DNA of 64,000 nt from Dasypus novemcinctus (Eukaryota; Chordata; Mammalia; Cingulata; Dasypodidae): NCBI RefSeq assembly GCF_030445035.2, contig NC_080695.1, forward strand, positions 310,001-374,000, given 5' to 3'. Made by a program: the position numbers and the translations under genes. Of the stretch, positions 12,876 to 27,741 are shown piece by piece; the stretch's first letter is position 1; each line of letters begins with the position of its first letter. A model generated the notes under the pieces. It saw only the letters and a program-made list of their open reading frames with translations, was not told the DNA's origin and did no database searches.

Positions 12876-14640
12876 TCCCAAGCGCAGGACGTGGGCACGG
12901 CCAGGCACCCTGCTCTGGGGAGGGGGAGACCTGTGGGGGCCGATGGCCTTTCTGACAGGGTCCAAACACGCCTGCGCTGCCCCAGCGCACCGGGCAGGGC
13001 CGGCTCCCGCGGCGAGGGGCGGACCCCGCGTGGGCCTCCTGCAGGACACGCTCTTAGTGGAGGGGACGGGCATGGCAAGCTGAGGCTCATGGGAAATGTG
13101 GGGTGACATGGGGTGCCACTTGGGTGAAGGCAGGAGACCCCTGCCCTGACTGGCATGTCCCAGCTCACCTGCTCCTCAGGGCACCCGTCACCTCGGGAGC
13201 CTGAAAGCAGGTCCCACCCCCATGGCGGGGCAGTTGGATGTCACGGTGTCCACCCCAGGCAGTGGAGCTGCAGTGGCCCAGGCCCTGAGCACAGACTCCC
13301 AGGGGCGGGGCCCCGGTCACGTGACCACACCCAAGCTCCAAAGAAGGGGAGAGGCTCCGCCCCCTCCCTAGACCCCCGAAACGGGGGGTGGCGGGGGAAC
13401 TCCAGGGCGGGGCTCCCAGACAATGACTAGGGTCCTCTGAGCCCCATCCTGTGCCTGGGCCAGAGTCCCCCATACCCAAGGGCGTCTCTGACCACGAGTC
13501 GCTGGGGCAGGGCCCCGTGAGGCCAGGGCACCCTGTGCACAGCTGTGTCGGACAGGCTGGAGTGGGGTGCGGTGGCTCGGAGTTCCGAACCCCAAAAAAC
13601 ACGTGCTGATCTGAACCCATTCCCGTGGGGAGGGCCCCCGTCACCAGGGCCCTGGGTGGGGGCTCAGGGAGGGGTGGGCAGTGGAGTCAGGGGGCGGCTT
13701 CATCCAGCTTCTGAAAGGCCCAGGGGGGGCCACAGAGGGAGCCTTGGGGGTGGCCAGAGCTGGAAACTGGGGAGACGGGGAGACACCACCACGGGCATCG
13801 CCCCGTGACGGGAAGCCGAGCCCGAGGCCCGCCGGGGGCCGCCCGCAGCGCCGCGGTGTTCCGGGGACAAAGCACGGCCTCCTGCGCGCCTCAGACCCAG
13901 CCCAGCGCTGCTGTCGCATGGTACTGATTTCAGCACCCAGGAAGCAGCACGGTTCACGGTCCCGGGAGGGGGCTGCTGCCACGACCCACCCCTGAACGTG
14001 GCGCTGTGCGCAGGCGGAGGCTGGCGGAGCCGTGAGCTGCGCCGCGCTGAGGCCCTGGCCACGCCCACGGTGGGGACAGCAGGACCCCTCTCCTGTCACC
14101 AGCTTCAGAGTGGGGACTTCACGGCTCGATGACGGGGCCCTCGCCTTGTAACTGCAGCTCGTGCCACGGCTGGTTTTGCTGTTACACTTGCCGCTTCGCC
14201 TATCACCAACCTGTGCCCAAATCGAGTCCCCGGTGCACTGAGCGTCCAGGCCTCTCAGGGCAGTCCTCGGGGGCTTCGTGACCCCTGCAGGTGACCCTCG
14301 TTGGAGGCACGTGGGAGACCGGGTGCTGGGACCAGATTCCCCTGAGCAGCTCTCTCGGGGGCTCCGGGCCCCTGTCTCCTACCCGCCCCCGCCGCTCCCC
14401 ACACGCAAGATGGCAGTGGGAGGCCAGAGGGAGCACCCAGGGCTGCGCACCCCGGACGAGAGGTGGGCGCCCAGTGTCCCTGGTTCAGCTCAGGGTGGAG
14501 TGGGAACAAGGAAAGGCCCACAGAATCCTTCCCACGGAGAGAAGCAGGAGCGCCGACGCCGCCCCAGCTGGCCTCGTGGTCTTTCAGCTACAGCTCCGCA
14601 TTTTGTGCCAGTGTAAAAAACTTTTTCCCTTTGACCAAAA
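12876..14640. other. GC-rich intergenic sequence upstream of copy 1
   Basis: No exon, RNA gene or repeat that I can identify. Overlapping open frames on both strands look compositional. It is the 5' flank of the minus-strand pseudogene, so any old enhancers of that gene would be here, but I cannot point to one. Confidence 0.4.
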
Positions 14641-14820
14641 AAGACAGAATTAGAGAGAGAGAGAATGAAAGAAAGAAAGAGAGAAAGGAAGGAAGGAATA
14701 AAGGGAGAGAAAGAGGGATGGAGGGAGAGGGAGAGAGAGAGAGAATGAGAGAAAGAGAAAGGAAGGAAGAATAAAGGGAGAAAGATAGAGGAGGGAGAGA
14801 GATGGAGGGAGGGTAGGGGG
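14641..14820. repeat. Purine-rich (GA/GAAA/GGAA) microsatellite
   Basis: About 180 bp of almost pure purine on the plus strand made of interrupted GAGA, GAAA and GGAA runs. It contains an internal near-duplication: the block starting 'gaaaggaaggaa' appears near 14685 and again near 14757. Confidence 0.9.
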
Positions 14821-17112
14821 TTGACGGGGAGCGGAGGGGGGCACCCCAGGGCCTCTGAGCTCCGGCAGCCAGTCCCACCCGCGGCATGTCCCCGGCTCCC
14901 GGGGGCTGGCAGCAGCTGGCCGGCGTCCTGGCATCCTGCTCTCCTGCCCCAACAATGGAGCATCTCGGGGCTCACACAGGCCAGCTGGACCTGGCCCTCC
15001 CCTGCCCGGCCGAGCCTGCCCCTGTGCTCCGTGTGCTTTGCTGTGAGCCTGCGCCTCCTGACCCCGTGCCCTGTCCTTCCACCACTTGAGAGTGTTCCTA
15101 AGGCGGAACGTGGGTGGCACATGGTTGGCATGTGGGTGGCACGTGGGCAGCACAGTGGGTGGCACTTGGACAGCTTGTGGCCGTGCCCTCAAGGCCTCGC
15201 AGGCGGTCCGTGGCGGCAAATGCTGGCATGGTCTGTGTCACATGGTCTCAGTGGTCCCTGCCTGTTTGTGGGGAGGTGGCGTTGCTCGTGGTGGACACAG
15301 GGCAGCTCATGACCTTGTCCCAGGCTGAAGAGCAGTCAGGCTCTTTCCAGATTGTCACCACCACAAACGTAATTCCGGTGTGGGTACTTGAGCCTCGCTG
15401 GCCAGAGGTCCGTGGCCCCCGCCGGCGTGTGGAGGGGCCGCCGCTGCCCACTCAGCCGCTGCCAGGCGCACACAGGAGCCGCGGCCACCTCCGTGAAATT
15501 GTAAGCGCTGGCACCCGGTGCCCCGGGCCCTCGCCAGCGCTGGGGGATCTGCCTCCTTTTCCTTGACAATCGGCGAGAGCGACGCGGTGCCCGGGACCCT
15601 TCAGCATGTTCCCGTGAGCAGGGGGGGCAGGGGTGGGTTCCGGGTGCTGCTCCACCAGCGAGCTCGCCCCTCCTTCTGCAGAGCCCCCTCGATGGCCTCA
15701 GGTGGGAACCCTGCGGGGACACAGCTCAGGCCCGTGGAGGCCGCCACGCCCCTCCCGAGAACACGCCCACCCCCCACGCAGGCAGCGCTCGTCCTGCGTG
15801 GAGCCAGCCCCGTCCCCCATTCTAGAAACGTCACCCAGACGCCAAGAGCCAGCGCAGAACTCCCCTGGAGACCCCCCACGTGGCACCCAAACCAGACATG
15901 CGCCCCCCTCCCTCCTACCAGTGTGGAGCCCACCCCCCCCCCACCCAGCTCTCTGCTGACCACCCCGACCCGTGTCCTTCCGCTGCACAAAGGGCACCCG
16001 GTGCCCGGGACCCGCTCACCGCCCGCCTCGGGCCCCGGGCTCTGCGCACAGGATGCGCCCTGGGGTCGCCAGCGGTGGCAGGTGCCGGCAGGCGGGGCGG
16101 CTCCAGCCTCAGCAGTGGCCAGCTCTGCCCAGGACGAGCTCCCACCGCCCGCCGCGGACACGCACGGCCCCGCACACGCCACGGGCACCGCCTTCTCCTG
16201 CCGCCGACACGCGCCTCCCGAGGCCCCTCCCCGCCTGGAGTCCACTCGTGAGCGAGACTAACGCGGGGTTCACGCTCGGTGGCAGGGCCGGGGCTGGGCG
16301 AGGCCGGGGGCGCCGAGGCAGGCGTGCATTCCGGGGAAGCCTCAACCCTCAGTGACCAGGGCAAGTAACCCGCGGGCGCGGGATTTCTAAAAACCCACGA
16401 TGACCGCGATATCCACGTGTGAAGTGCAGACGGGCTCACACGGCCGGGATTGGTGAGGCCGGTGAGGTGAGCTGTGCGGGGCCAGGGCTGGAGCCTGTCT
16501 CCATCCAGCGTTTTGAGAAACCCCAGATCATTGGAAGAAGCAAGACTTGGATTGCACCGATTTTTCCACAGCAACAATAGATAGAAACACACAGTGAAGC
16601 AGTAATTTAGAGTGGTCATGGAGAACGACTCGGACCCCAGCACATTCTCTCCAGGGAAGCGATCAAGGATGAGCAGGGGTGGGTCACCAGGCACAGCAGG
16701 TCACCAGCCCTCGTGCCCTCTGAAGCAGTTTAGATAAAGCGCTCTTGTAAACGGGGAGATAAACACCAAGATGCTGCAAGAGGGGTTCAGTAAAGGAGAT
16801 GGGTTATCTGCGTGAAGGTTGCTCTTACCTTTAAGGCCAGATAACACCCAAGAAAAGAGATAATCTACCGGCCATCACCAGGTGAACAGTCCAGACGGTA
16901 TCAGCAGGAGGGAAGTGCAGGGCAGATGTGAGGAGCCCACGGCCTCTTATCTGACTGGGGTTAGAGAGAGAGCAGTTCTGCAACGGTAAGGCGGGAAAAG
17001 AACCGTAAGAGTGGCTGAACCAGGTACAGCAGGAAATTAAGGTGGTGGAAACCAGGCTATGTCAATAATTGTGATAAATACAAAGGGAATAAAGTCACTA
17101 GTTAAAAGACAA
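14821..17112. other. Intergenic sequence, no gene recognised
   Basis: 14.8-16.4 kb is GC-rich with no recognisable exon. 15110-15180 contains short irregular 'gtggcacgtgg/gtggcatgtgg' repeats. From 16.4 to 17.1 kb the composition drops to AT-rich and looks like old repeat sequence that I cannot assign. Confidence 0.4.
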
Positions 17113-18085
17113 ATATTGAAGGTGGGTACAAAACAAATCCAGATATATGCTGTTCACAAGAGAGAAGCAGGAGTTGAAAGTAAAAGCAAGGGGGAAAACA
17201 TCTGACAGGCAAGTGCTAGCCCCAAGTTAGCAGGTTCATGCGCCAGCGCTGGGCCCGAATCTTCACAAGGAGGGACGACGCTCACGTGAGCATCCACCGC
17301 GCAGAGGAGCAGGCCGCGCCCGCTCGCGGGGGAAGGGACAGCACCTGGGGCCTGGTTGGGTAGCTCAGGAAGGCAAGCGGGTTTATCTAGAGAATCCCTA
17401 AGTGCCACTCACCATGTGGACACGCCAACACAGAAGACACACGGTCATCTACAACAAGTCGGTGTCAATGAATGAAGCAAAAAATTAATGAACTTCTTGG
17501 TAAAAAATCCTAGAAGGAATTTCCCTCGTAGATAAGGTAAAGTATAGCTATAAAAATGAAACCTAGAGGAAGCATGGTCTTAAATGGACAATCCTTAGAA
17601 GCATTCTTTCTACAAATAAAATTTAAAGAAACAACAAGCCAAGAAGGAATACTGTCCCCACTTCAATTTAACATTGTGCTGGAAGTTCTCATGGGTGTTA
17701 TTTTTAAAAAAGAAACTAAAGGGATAAGGTTTGGAAAGGAGGAAATAAAACTGTCATCGCTTACATGCAGTGTGATTATTTATATAGAAATCAGATACAT
17801 TCCAGTGATTGGAAATGAGAGTTAAGATTGTGAGATGTGAGATCAATACATGAAATTCTGTTGCATTTCTATATGGCAGCAGCAAAAATGAGACAACCCC
17901 GTGAAGGGACACTGTTTCCACGGTCCCCGAGAGCAGGACTACCCAAGGGGCTGCAGGAATTCCGCACAGCAGGATTGTACTACACATGAGAATATCTCTT
18001 TGAAGACCCCCAGATTAGTGGGGAGATGCCCGCGGCATCGCGCTGTTCACACTTCCCAGCTGCACGTGGGTTCATGGCAACGCGA
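17113..18085 (+). repeat. Left arm of the older inverted duplication (arm B), containing L1 ORF2 remnants
   Basis: Matches, in reverse complement, 27735-27608 and then 26588-25775. The first about 105 bp show roughly ten differences by eye, so this pair is much older than arm A. It contains degraded plus-strand L1 sequence: 17640-17780 reads as a reverse-transcriptase stretch ('[10 protein letters not shown]', then 'KGIRFGKEEIKLS'). Relative to the right arm it lacks about 1 kb at 17240/17241. Confidence 0.8.
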
Positions 18086-18089
18086 CTGC

Positions 18090-18420
18090 ATCTTATTTTT
18101 TTCATTTTCTCTTCAAAGAAGCTTTAAGTTACAGAAAAGTCAAGTACAATATAAAGGGGATTCCCATATACCCACCATCCTCCCCCCTTTCCCCTCTCCC
18201 CTATAATAACATTTACATGCGGATGGCACATTTGGTACAATTGATGTACGAATATTGCAGCATTGCTTCCTACCATGGTCAATGACTTACCTTATGGTGT
18301 CTATTTTAGACTGAACTCTGTTATAAACATTGACAAAATTTAAAATGGCCTGTATCCATTACTGTGCGATCAGGCAGAACAATTCTAACGCCCTGAAAAC
18401 GCCACACTGAGGCACATACG
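18090..18420. repeat. Old L1-type 3' end, second copy of the 930-1370 repeat
   Basis: Same orientation and same block order as 930-1370 ('cttcaaagaag', 'ggattcccatata', 'ccatggtcaatgact', 'gatcaggcagaac'). It lies between arm B and the GC-rich promoter region of the intact mastin-like gene. Confidence 0.6.
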
Positions 18421-18996
18421 TCCCACCGGCACACGGACAATGCACGTGGTCACTCCCAGAAATGCCCTTAACCCTTAGCCCCTCCCTGTCTCTGAGGAGC
18501 AGCAGCGCTGCCGCAGTGGACGTTTGTCCAGCTGGCTTTGGGGGAAACCCAAAGGCCCAGCCCTGTGGCTCAGCGGGGAGGCCCGGCTCTCAGCGCACCC
18601 CAACTTCTAGGTTCTCAGAGTCTGCTCCCGCGCCCCCGTGGAGACCGGAGGAACTGCGCCGCGGTGGCCCTTGGGGCCGCTCAGCCTCCAGCCGGGGCGG
18701 CGCCTCCAGGGGCGCAAGAGGCTACCAGCCCGCCCCGGGGTCCCCATGACCCTGCCCTCTTGTTCCCTGCGTTTGGGGTCCGCAGGCCGCTGTCCGGCTC
18801 CCTCCTGGGGGGCAGGGCTGCTTCTCTCCTGGCGCCCAGCGCAGGGTCCCTGCTTGCCCCCGAGTGGGTGGGGTCACGCGCTTGGCCAGAGGAGCCCCCC
18901 ATCTCCATGGGGGCAGCCGCAGGAGGCCCCGACGCCGCAGGCCCCGCCCCGCAGGCGCCCCAGCCCCCACCCCGCCCCCCGTTTCCTGTGCTGGGG
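18421..18996. other. GC-rich 5' flank of the intact mastin-like gene
   Basis: GC-rich unique-looking sequence that ends at the TATA-like box. No repeat or other gene is recognisable. Proximal regulatory sequence is expected here by position only. Confidence 0.4.
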
Positions 18997-21070
<2,074 letters not shown>

Positions 21071-21303
21071 CCGAGGCGCGTCCGGGCGCGGCCCCCTGCG
21101 CTTCTCCCCCGGGGCTCAGCCTTCTGCTCCCCACAGCGCTGCCCCCTCCCGCCCCTGCTCCCCGCCCTCTGTCCCTGGCTCCAGCGTGCTGGCCTTCCTG
21201 GACAGCGGGGAGCAGAGGCAGGGGACAGGCTCCCAGGCTCTGGGTCCCACAGGGGGGATGAAGATGGCCCAGGACCACTGCCCCCACCCTCTCGTCTGTG
21301 CCT

Positions 21304-21309
21304 AATAAA
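21304..21309 (+). terminator. Polyadenylation signal of the mastin-like gene
   Basis: Canonical AATAAA 234 bp after the stop codon, giving a short 3' UTR, followed by a GT-rich stretch (21341-21357) that fits a downstream element. Confidence 0.85.
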
Positions 21310-21479
21310 CTTGGTGGAAAGCAGCTGGCGCTTGGTGTCCTAGTCTGTGTGTGTGACCGGGGGGTCTGGGGGGTTCTGGGGGCTGGGGGGCGGGGCCAGC
21401 CTGGGCGTTTGTGCCTCGTGGCCTCCTCCTACCCTGGCCATGCGGGGTGGGGTGGCTGGTCCCCCAGACTCAGCAGCCC

Positions 21480-21690
21480 CTGCCCTCAGGTCTCCCCCGC
21501 CCATCCAGCCTCTGCTCTTTCCCTCCTACCTGCCCCTTTCCTCTCTCCTCTCTCCATTGTCCTTTATTCCTCCTCTCTGTCCATCCTCCCATGTTTTCTT
21601 TCCTCCCTCCCCCTCCTCTCCTTTCCCTGCTCTCCTCCATTCCTTCCCCTTTCTTTTGTTCCCTTTTTCTTCTCTTTCTTCCCTTCACTT
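21480..21690. repeat. Pyrimidine-rich tract
   Basis: About 200 bp that are almost all C and T on the plus strand ('cctcctctc', 'tttctttcctccc' motifs), directly downstream of the mastin-like gene and before a SINE tail. Open frames here are compositional. Confidence 0.8.
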
Positions 21691-21699
21691 AAAACAGTG

Positions 21700-21845
21700 C
21701 TTTATGCTGCTGACAACAACAGAATCAGACAAAAAGAAGAACACGCAGCAAACGGACACAGAGAACCAGACAACTGGGGCGGGGGTGGGGACCGCGGGAG
21801 GGGGAAAGAAAGAAATAAAAAATAAATCTTAAAAAAGAACAAAAA
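21700..21845 (+). mobile_element. DAS-type SINE, 3' half, plus strand
   Basis: Contains 'acacgcagcaaacggacacagag', here split by normal variation, then 'ccagacaactgggg' and an A-rich AAATAAATCTT-type tail, the usual 3' half of the long xenarthran SINE. The tRNA-like head is missing, or hidden in the pyrimidine tract before it. Confidence 0.65.
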
Positions 21846-22520
21846 ATGGTGTTTTATGACTCAAAGGAAAATATACTCATAATTAATGAAAAGATAAGAA
21901 ATCTCGGCAGAGAATTAAAAAATATGTAAAAGAACCCGAGGCTCTGTTCCATTAAAGACAGTACCCCCGTTTCCTTCTTTTTCTTCAATTGGGTAATTTT
22001 GCTCACTGCCTCCCTTTCCACGGCCTCGTTCCTCTGTCGCTTTGCTTGGCTGCTCAGCCCTGGGTCCCGCACAACTGCGCACGGCCAGCTGCTCGGGGGG
22101 CCTGGCAGCAGGAGCCCCTCCCGGGAGCTCAGGTGCAGGCTCGGCCTTGGTGGCCCCCGGAGCCCTCAGGGTGGGCCCTGGGAGAGGACGCAGTCCCCCG
22201 CCCCCCATGGCCCCATGCCCAGCCCGCCCTCTGCGTCCCGATGTGCTGTTCCCTGGGTCATTTGCTGGCGACTCGCCCCCTCTGCTCGCCCCCTCCTGCT
22301 CCCCTGAACCGGCGGCCTGGGGGTGGCTTTGGGTTCAAGGGCAGCGGAAGCTTCTGGTCAGTGGAGAGGACCAGCCCCAGGCCCGAGGCCGCTCACGGCA
22401 TCTCCACGACCCACCCCGTCCCCAAGGGCCCTGGACACGCTCAGATTGCCCTGCACCTCCCTGTCCCCACTGGACCCCAGGAGGAGGGCTGCCCCACCCG
22501 CCCACCTCCTTTGTATGACA
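21846..22520. other. Intergenic sequence between the mastin-like gene and copy 3
   Basis: About 110 bp of AT-rich repeat remnant, then GC-rich sequence leading into the promoter of pseudogene copy 3. No gene is recognised. Confidence 0.4.
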
Positions 22521-22527
22521 GATAAAG
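22521..22527 (+). promoter_or_regulatory. TATA-like box of mastin pseudogene copy 3
   Basis: GATAAAG, identical to the box of the intact gene, with a likely non-coding first exon ending just before GTGAGA near 22571. The core promoter layout has outlived the coding sequence. Confidence 0.6.
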
Positions 22528-22646
22528 GGGTGCCCAGGGCCTGGAGCAGAAGGTGGCAGGGACCTGGGGAGGTGAGAGCCCCCTGACCCTCCCCGCCTCC
22601 CAGCCAGGTGCCCTGGCCTCCCCCCCCAGCCCCGCCTCCCCTCCAG

Positions 22647-24300
22647 ATGCTGCAGCTGCTGCTCCTGGCCGTGCCCTGCCTGGGGGGCTCCGTGGTGACC
22701 CCAGGTGGGTGCTGTCCCCGTCCAATTCCTGTGCTGCCCAGTTGTGGGTGGCATGGTTCACCTGGCTCACCTGGCTCACCTGGCTCTTCTCACCTGGCCT
22801 GGTGGGAGGACATGACGTCTCGGGCAGGAAGCACCCTGGCAGGTCAGCCTCAGGTTTACGATCAAAGTTCTTGGCAGTGGGAGCACGTGTGTGGGGCTCC
22901 CTCGTGCAACCCCAGTGGGTGCTGACCACAACCCACTGTGTGCAACCATCAGTGGCTTCCAACGGGGTCCCCCGGGCTGGGTGGGGTACGGGGTGGGGCA
23001 GCAGAGGGGCCGGGGCGGTGGGGGGTGTGCATCTTTGAACTGAGCTGAGCTTGCTCGGGGCCCCATCCCCAAGGACGGGCCCCTCACCTGCTCGTGGGCC
23101 CCTGGCTCCCGGGCCCTGAGGGGTCCCCGCTGCTGCACTGAGCCCGGGTCCCCGCCCCCAGCCAGCACCTCTGAGAAGCTTCTGGTCTCCCCCCACCCAG
23201 GGAAGACTTGGAAGCTTGTGCCTTTAGGGTCCAGGTGGGCAGCTGAGGCTCTAGGAGCACGACCGGCTGAGGAGGGGGACTCAGGTCACCCGGCACCCCA
23301 AGGTCAACGCCAGCCTGTCTGCCGAGGGGGCGGGGACGTCGCCTGCTGGAACTGGGGGCCCCCGTGGTGCTCTCGGGCCCGTCAGGCCGGTCGACCCCCC
23401 GCCTGCCTTGCTCAGGGTCTCCCCCAGGAAGACGTGCTGGGGGACCGGCTGGGGGACGCCGGCCTTGGAAGTGAGGGCCAGGGGGGCGCGGGCGGTGAGG
23501 GAGGAGCAGGGGCACCAGGAACAGTTCATCGTCTCTGCGTCTTCTGGGGTGCCCTGTGGAGCGGGGGCAGGCTGGGGTGGCAGGTGGGTGCCTGGGGGCT
23601 CCGGGTCCCGCCCTCGAGGTGGAGGCACCTGGGGGAGGAACTCCAGGCTAAGGCCCGAGGGCGGAGGCCGCTGGAGCCTCGGGGGCTGGGGGGGATGTGG
23701 CCCCCAAGGCTCGATTCCCCTCCTGGGGCCCGTCTTGGGGCGTCCTGTGCCTTCCTTTCCCAGCACAGGTTTCCGAGGGGAGAACCCTCCGTCGTGCTGC
23801 TGCCGTGGGCCCCCGCGTCCCGGGGCCTGGCCGTGGGCCCTCCCCTCTGCTGAGGACCCTGCACCGAGCGGGGCGCACGTCCTGGCCCCCGCGCCCCCCC
23901 AATTCTCCCCACGGAGCCGCTCTCCTGGCACTTCACCTGGGGAGGTGACGGTCCTGCCAGGACGGGGACGTCTGTGACAGCAGCTATCGCCGCACTGTCC
24001 CCAGCAACGTCCGCCCCGTCATCGCGGACGACTGTGCTGTGTGCTGGGACCCCCAACGGAGGCCCCGCCCCTGAGACCCCAGGCCCGCCTCTCCCGCCGT
24101 CCCCAGCCCAGGAGTTTGGGGTCCGCCAGCTCCGTCCCTGGAGGCGAGTAGAGTTGCCCACAGCCCTGCCCCACAGACCACCTGCCCCTGACCTCGTCCT
24201 TTCCCTGCCCTTCCTGGGGGCTCCGGGGCTGGGGGCTCCCTCAAGAGCGCTGGGCAGGGCCCACGACCCCCGCTCTCCACTCCCCTTGAATCTCATTAAA
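22647..24300 (+). pseudogene. Mastin-like serine protease pseudogene (copy 3)
   Basis: The signal-peptide exon is intact at 22647-22704 ('MLQLLLLAVPCLGGS'). The IVGG exon is recognisable at about 22790-22950 ('GLVGGHDVSGRK') but has base losses in the 'WQVSLR' and 'CGGSL' stretches. The donor that should follow the His57 region is lost (AT in place of GT near 22957), although the His codon remains. The next exon (about 23204-23470) is shifted in several places. An exon with 'GDVCDSSYRR' and 'NVRPVIADD' remains at about 23936-24040. I find no exon with GDSGGP. ATTAAA at 24295-24300 marks the old 3' end. It shares long intron and exon blocks with pseudogene copy 1 on the opposite strand, so these two are closer to each other than to the intact gene. 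Confidence 0.87.
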
Positions 24301-25774
24301 CCGTGTAGGAAGCAGCCTCCTCCTGGTGGTGTGTGTTTGTCTGTGGGGGCCGCGCTTGGGGGTCCAGGCGCTGCCCCTCGGGCGGGGCAGGATGGGGGGA
24401 GGTGCCCGGGCCCACGTCCCCTGCCTGCAGGCGTCCCCGCCACGCGCTGGCGCTCCCCACCCCCTCCTCTCACTCCTTCTCTTGAGCACGCTGCCCTTGG
24501 GGGCACGGAGCTGACAGGGCTGTGACTTCGTGGGGTCCTGGGGGGACATGTCCAGACAGCTCTGGGAAGTGGGGTCCCACTGGCCGGACGTGCACCGAGA
24601 ACAGAGGGGCCAGGAGCAGACCCGGCGGGGGCTGGCCTGGTGTTTAGCCTGGGGTGGGGGTCTCCAGGGCCGGGCCACGACCAGCGTGGCGGGTTCTTCG
24701 GGACCCCGTGTGACGGCAACACAGGGGGTGGGGCGTGAGGGGGCGGCGTCCTGGGTCCTGAGCCTGACCTGTCTGTGGGGGTCCCCCTCCCCCGTCATGG
24801 CTCAGGATCCCCGGGGGCCTGGCTGCACCTGGTTCTTCTGGAACGCGCTCAGGGGTCGGCTCTGGGGCCGCAGCACCTTCTCCGGAGAGGGCAGCTGCCG
24901 GGGTCCCCTTCCTCCCAGGGGCCCCCACATGCCCGCTTTGGGGGTGCTGGGATCCCTGGGAGTCGCTCAAGGCTGGGGGTCCCTCCAGAGGTCTCCGACT
25001 GCTTGGGGCTCAGACCCGGCAGATGGACGGGAGGGGCCAGCTCAGGCTCCCCAATCCCCCAGCCCCTGCCGTGGCCCCTGCCTCCATTTCCTGGTGGCCC
25101 TGCCGTGGGCCCAGGACCCTCAGACAAACCCCCACCTGTGGGTCTGTCGGGTTCACTCTGTCGAGGTCAAGACCCCTTTGCCGACCCCTCCCTCCTGGGC
25201 CCTGCCCGCTCCCACCTCCCGTGGTGTCTTAGGGGCCTCCTGCCGGGTGGACACAGCCAGGCCGGCTGGGGAGAGGGGCTGGGGCGGAGGGGGCGTGTCT
25301 GCAGTCCCCCCTCCACGGGCGTCTCTAAGGGACCCCAGTTCCAGGCCCACCCCGGCTTGGGGTGGGGGGTGCACTGAAGAATCCACCGAGAGGAGAAGGA
25401 CCCGGAGCCTGCCCTCTGTCCCGAGGCCGGGCCCCCATGTCCCCTCCCGGGGCTGGCGTGGCTCCTCGGCTCAGCTCTGCGGTGGTGCAGGGATGCAGCG
25501 CTCAGGTAGCTCTAGCCCCCGCCACCCCTGGGTCCAGCTCAGCCCCTCTCCGCGGCCCTGTGCCCAGAGGGGCAGAGGAGGGGATGCAGGCACCTGAGCG
25601 TGGGCTCCAGGAGGGACCAGTGTGCATCTGAGCGGAGGGTGGCGGGGGTCCCGCGGCCCCCTGGGGGAGCGTCAATGGGCACGCAGGCTGGTGGGGAGCC
25701 CGACACCCTACCCTGGGCCTAGGAAGGCGTCTCGGGGGAAGGAGGCTCTGTGAAAGCCGCCCCCTGCTCCTGAC
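24301..25774. other. GC-rich intergenic sequence, no gene recognised
   Basis: Unique-looking GC-rich sequence with overlapping open frames on both strands. No exon, splice pattern or repeat family is recognised. A long minus-strand open frame across 24722-23526 runs through pseudogene exons and is not a gene. Confidence 0.4.
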
Positions 25775-27741
25775 ACTGGCGCTGCTGAACCACGTCCAGC
25801 TGGAAGTGTGACCTTCTGCGCGAGGCCCCGGCGTCTCCCGCTGACCTGGGGGTCTGCAAGAGATATTCTCACGTGTAGTGCAATCCCGCCGGCGGAATTC
25901 CTGCAGCCCCTTGGGTAGTCCTGCTCTCGGAGACCGTGGAAACAGTGTCCCTTCACGGGGTTGTCTCATTTATGCTGCTGCCATATAGAAACGCAACAGA
26001 ATTTCATGTATTAATCTCACATCTCAGAATGTAACTGTCCTTTCCAATCATTGGAAAACAATCACATCGACAGTAAGCAATGGCAGTTTTACTTCCTCCT
26101 TTCCAAACCTTATCCCTTTCGTTTCTTTTTAAAAAATAACACCCATGAGAACTTCCAGCACAAAGTTAAATTGAAGGGGGGATGGTGTTCTTTGCTTTTT
26201 CTTTAAATTTTATTTGTGGAAAGAATGCTTCTAAGGATTGTCCATTTAAGATCATGCTTCCTCTAGGTTTTATTTTATAGCTATGCTCTACCTTATCTAC
26301 GAGGGAAATTCCTTCTGGAATTCTTTACCGAGAGGTTTATTAAGCTTTTGCTTGACGGATCGACATCGGGTTGTAGCAGATGACCGTGTGTCTTCCGTGT
26401 TGGCGTGTCCCCGTGGTGAGTGGCACTTAGGGATTCTCTAGACAAACCCGCTTGCCTTCCTGCGCTGCCCCAACCGGGTCCGAGGTGCTGTCCCTTCTCC
26501 CCGCGAGCGGGCGCGGCCTGCTCCTCTGCGCGGCGGATGCTCACGTGTGCGTCGTCCCTCCTTGTGAAGATTCGGGCCCAGCGCTGGCACCTGCGTCCCG
26601 GCGACCTCTTAGAACAGGACATGGCAAGGTCCTCTTTCCCTGCTTTGGAAGAGTCTGTGTAAAACTGGACCACTCGATTGCTTGGGATTTCGCTAGAACT
26701 CACATTTAAAATGACCTGTGCCTGGAGTTTTTTGCTGTTGGTGTAAGACTTTTCTTTCATGGTCCTGTTACTCATAATTATTTTCTCAAAGAGTTGCTTC
26801 CGTGACTCTTCTGTGGGGTCAGGTCTACCGAGGTGTCACTTACAGCCGTAAAACACGGGGCTCTAGGAGCCGAGTGCGCGTGGCCGGGCACCCACCGCCG
26901 CGGTCAAGACCAGAACAACTGCCTCCCCCTCAGCCGCCTCCACCCCGCTCTCAGCCCCCCCAGCCCCGGGCACCCGTGCTCTTCTGTTCCTCTAGTTTCA
27001 CCCTTTCCAGGAGGCCGTGTAAGTGGAATCCCGCGGACACGGTCTTCGGAATCTGGTTCTTCAGCTCACACAGTGCACAGGACGTCCCCTCACCTGCCAC
27101 CTGCACCAGCTGCCCATTGCTTTATGTCACACGGATGCACCAAAGTTAGTTTCCCTGCTTTTCTTTTTTCTAGCTGATTTTTTAAACCTGAATTTATCTG
27201 TTGAAGGTAAGTTTGTGTTAAGTTTTGGGTGATGATGCATAAAGACAATATAAATATTTGCCCCAGGTTTTGGCGTGGATGTAAGTTTCCATCTCTCGCG
27301 TGTGTGGACAGTGGATACCCAGGCGGCGCTTGCTGCGTCAGCTTTAAGAAACACCACTCCAGGAGCTGCACGTTCATGAATAACGATGCGAACATTTTTC
27401 TTGTGCTTATCTGCCACCCACAAGCTTTTTTTGTAAAATGTCTGTTCACATCTCTTACCCAAATTTTTATTGGGTAGTTTTCTCATGATGGAGTTGGAGA
27501 GCTGTTTATAGATTAGGAACACACGTATTCTATGTTCTGCAAAGATCGTCCCCTCATTTTGGACTGTTAAGTTTTAAATTTTGTTCAATTTATCAAAAAA
27601 TTATTTTCATGAACCCTGCTATCTTTTGGCTAGCAGTTACCTGTAAGATGTTTTCCCCCCTCCTTTTACTTTCAACTCATGCTTCTCTCTTGTGAACGGC
27701 ATATATCTGGATTTGCTGTTTTTGGTACCCACCTTCAATAT
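25775..27741 (-). repeat. Right arm of the older inverted duplication (arm B'), with about 1 kb of additional L1 sequence
   Basis: Reverse complement of 17113-18085 in two pieces: 27735-27608 pairs with 17113-17240, and 26588-25775 pairs with 17241-18085. The intervening 26589-27607 is absent on the left. It holds minus-strand L1 remnants: 27520-27400 reads as the ORF2 C-terminal part, and 27130-26800 resembles an old L1 3' UTR ('ggtgtcacttac', 'gtggaatcc'). Either the right arm gained this piece or the left lost it. Confidence 0.78.

Noticed and set aside
24110-24290. Possible last exon of mastin copy 3
   Set aside because: No GDSGGP-like sequence or matching acceptor is present; only the polyadenylation signal remains.
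23526-24722. 398-codon open frame on the minus strand
   Set aside because: It crosses pseudogene copy 3 in antisense, with biased composition and no family signature.
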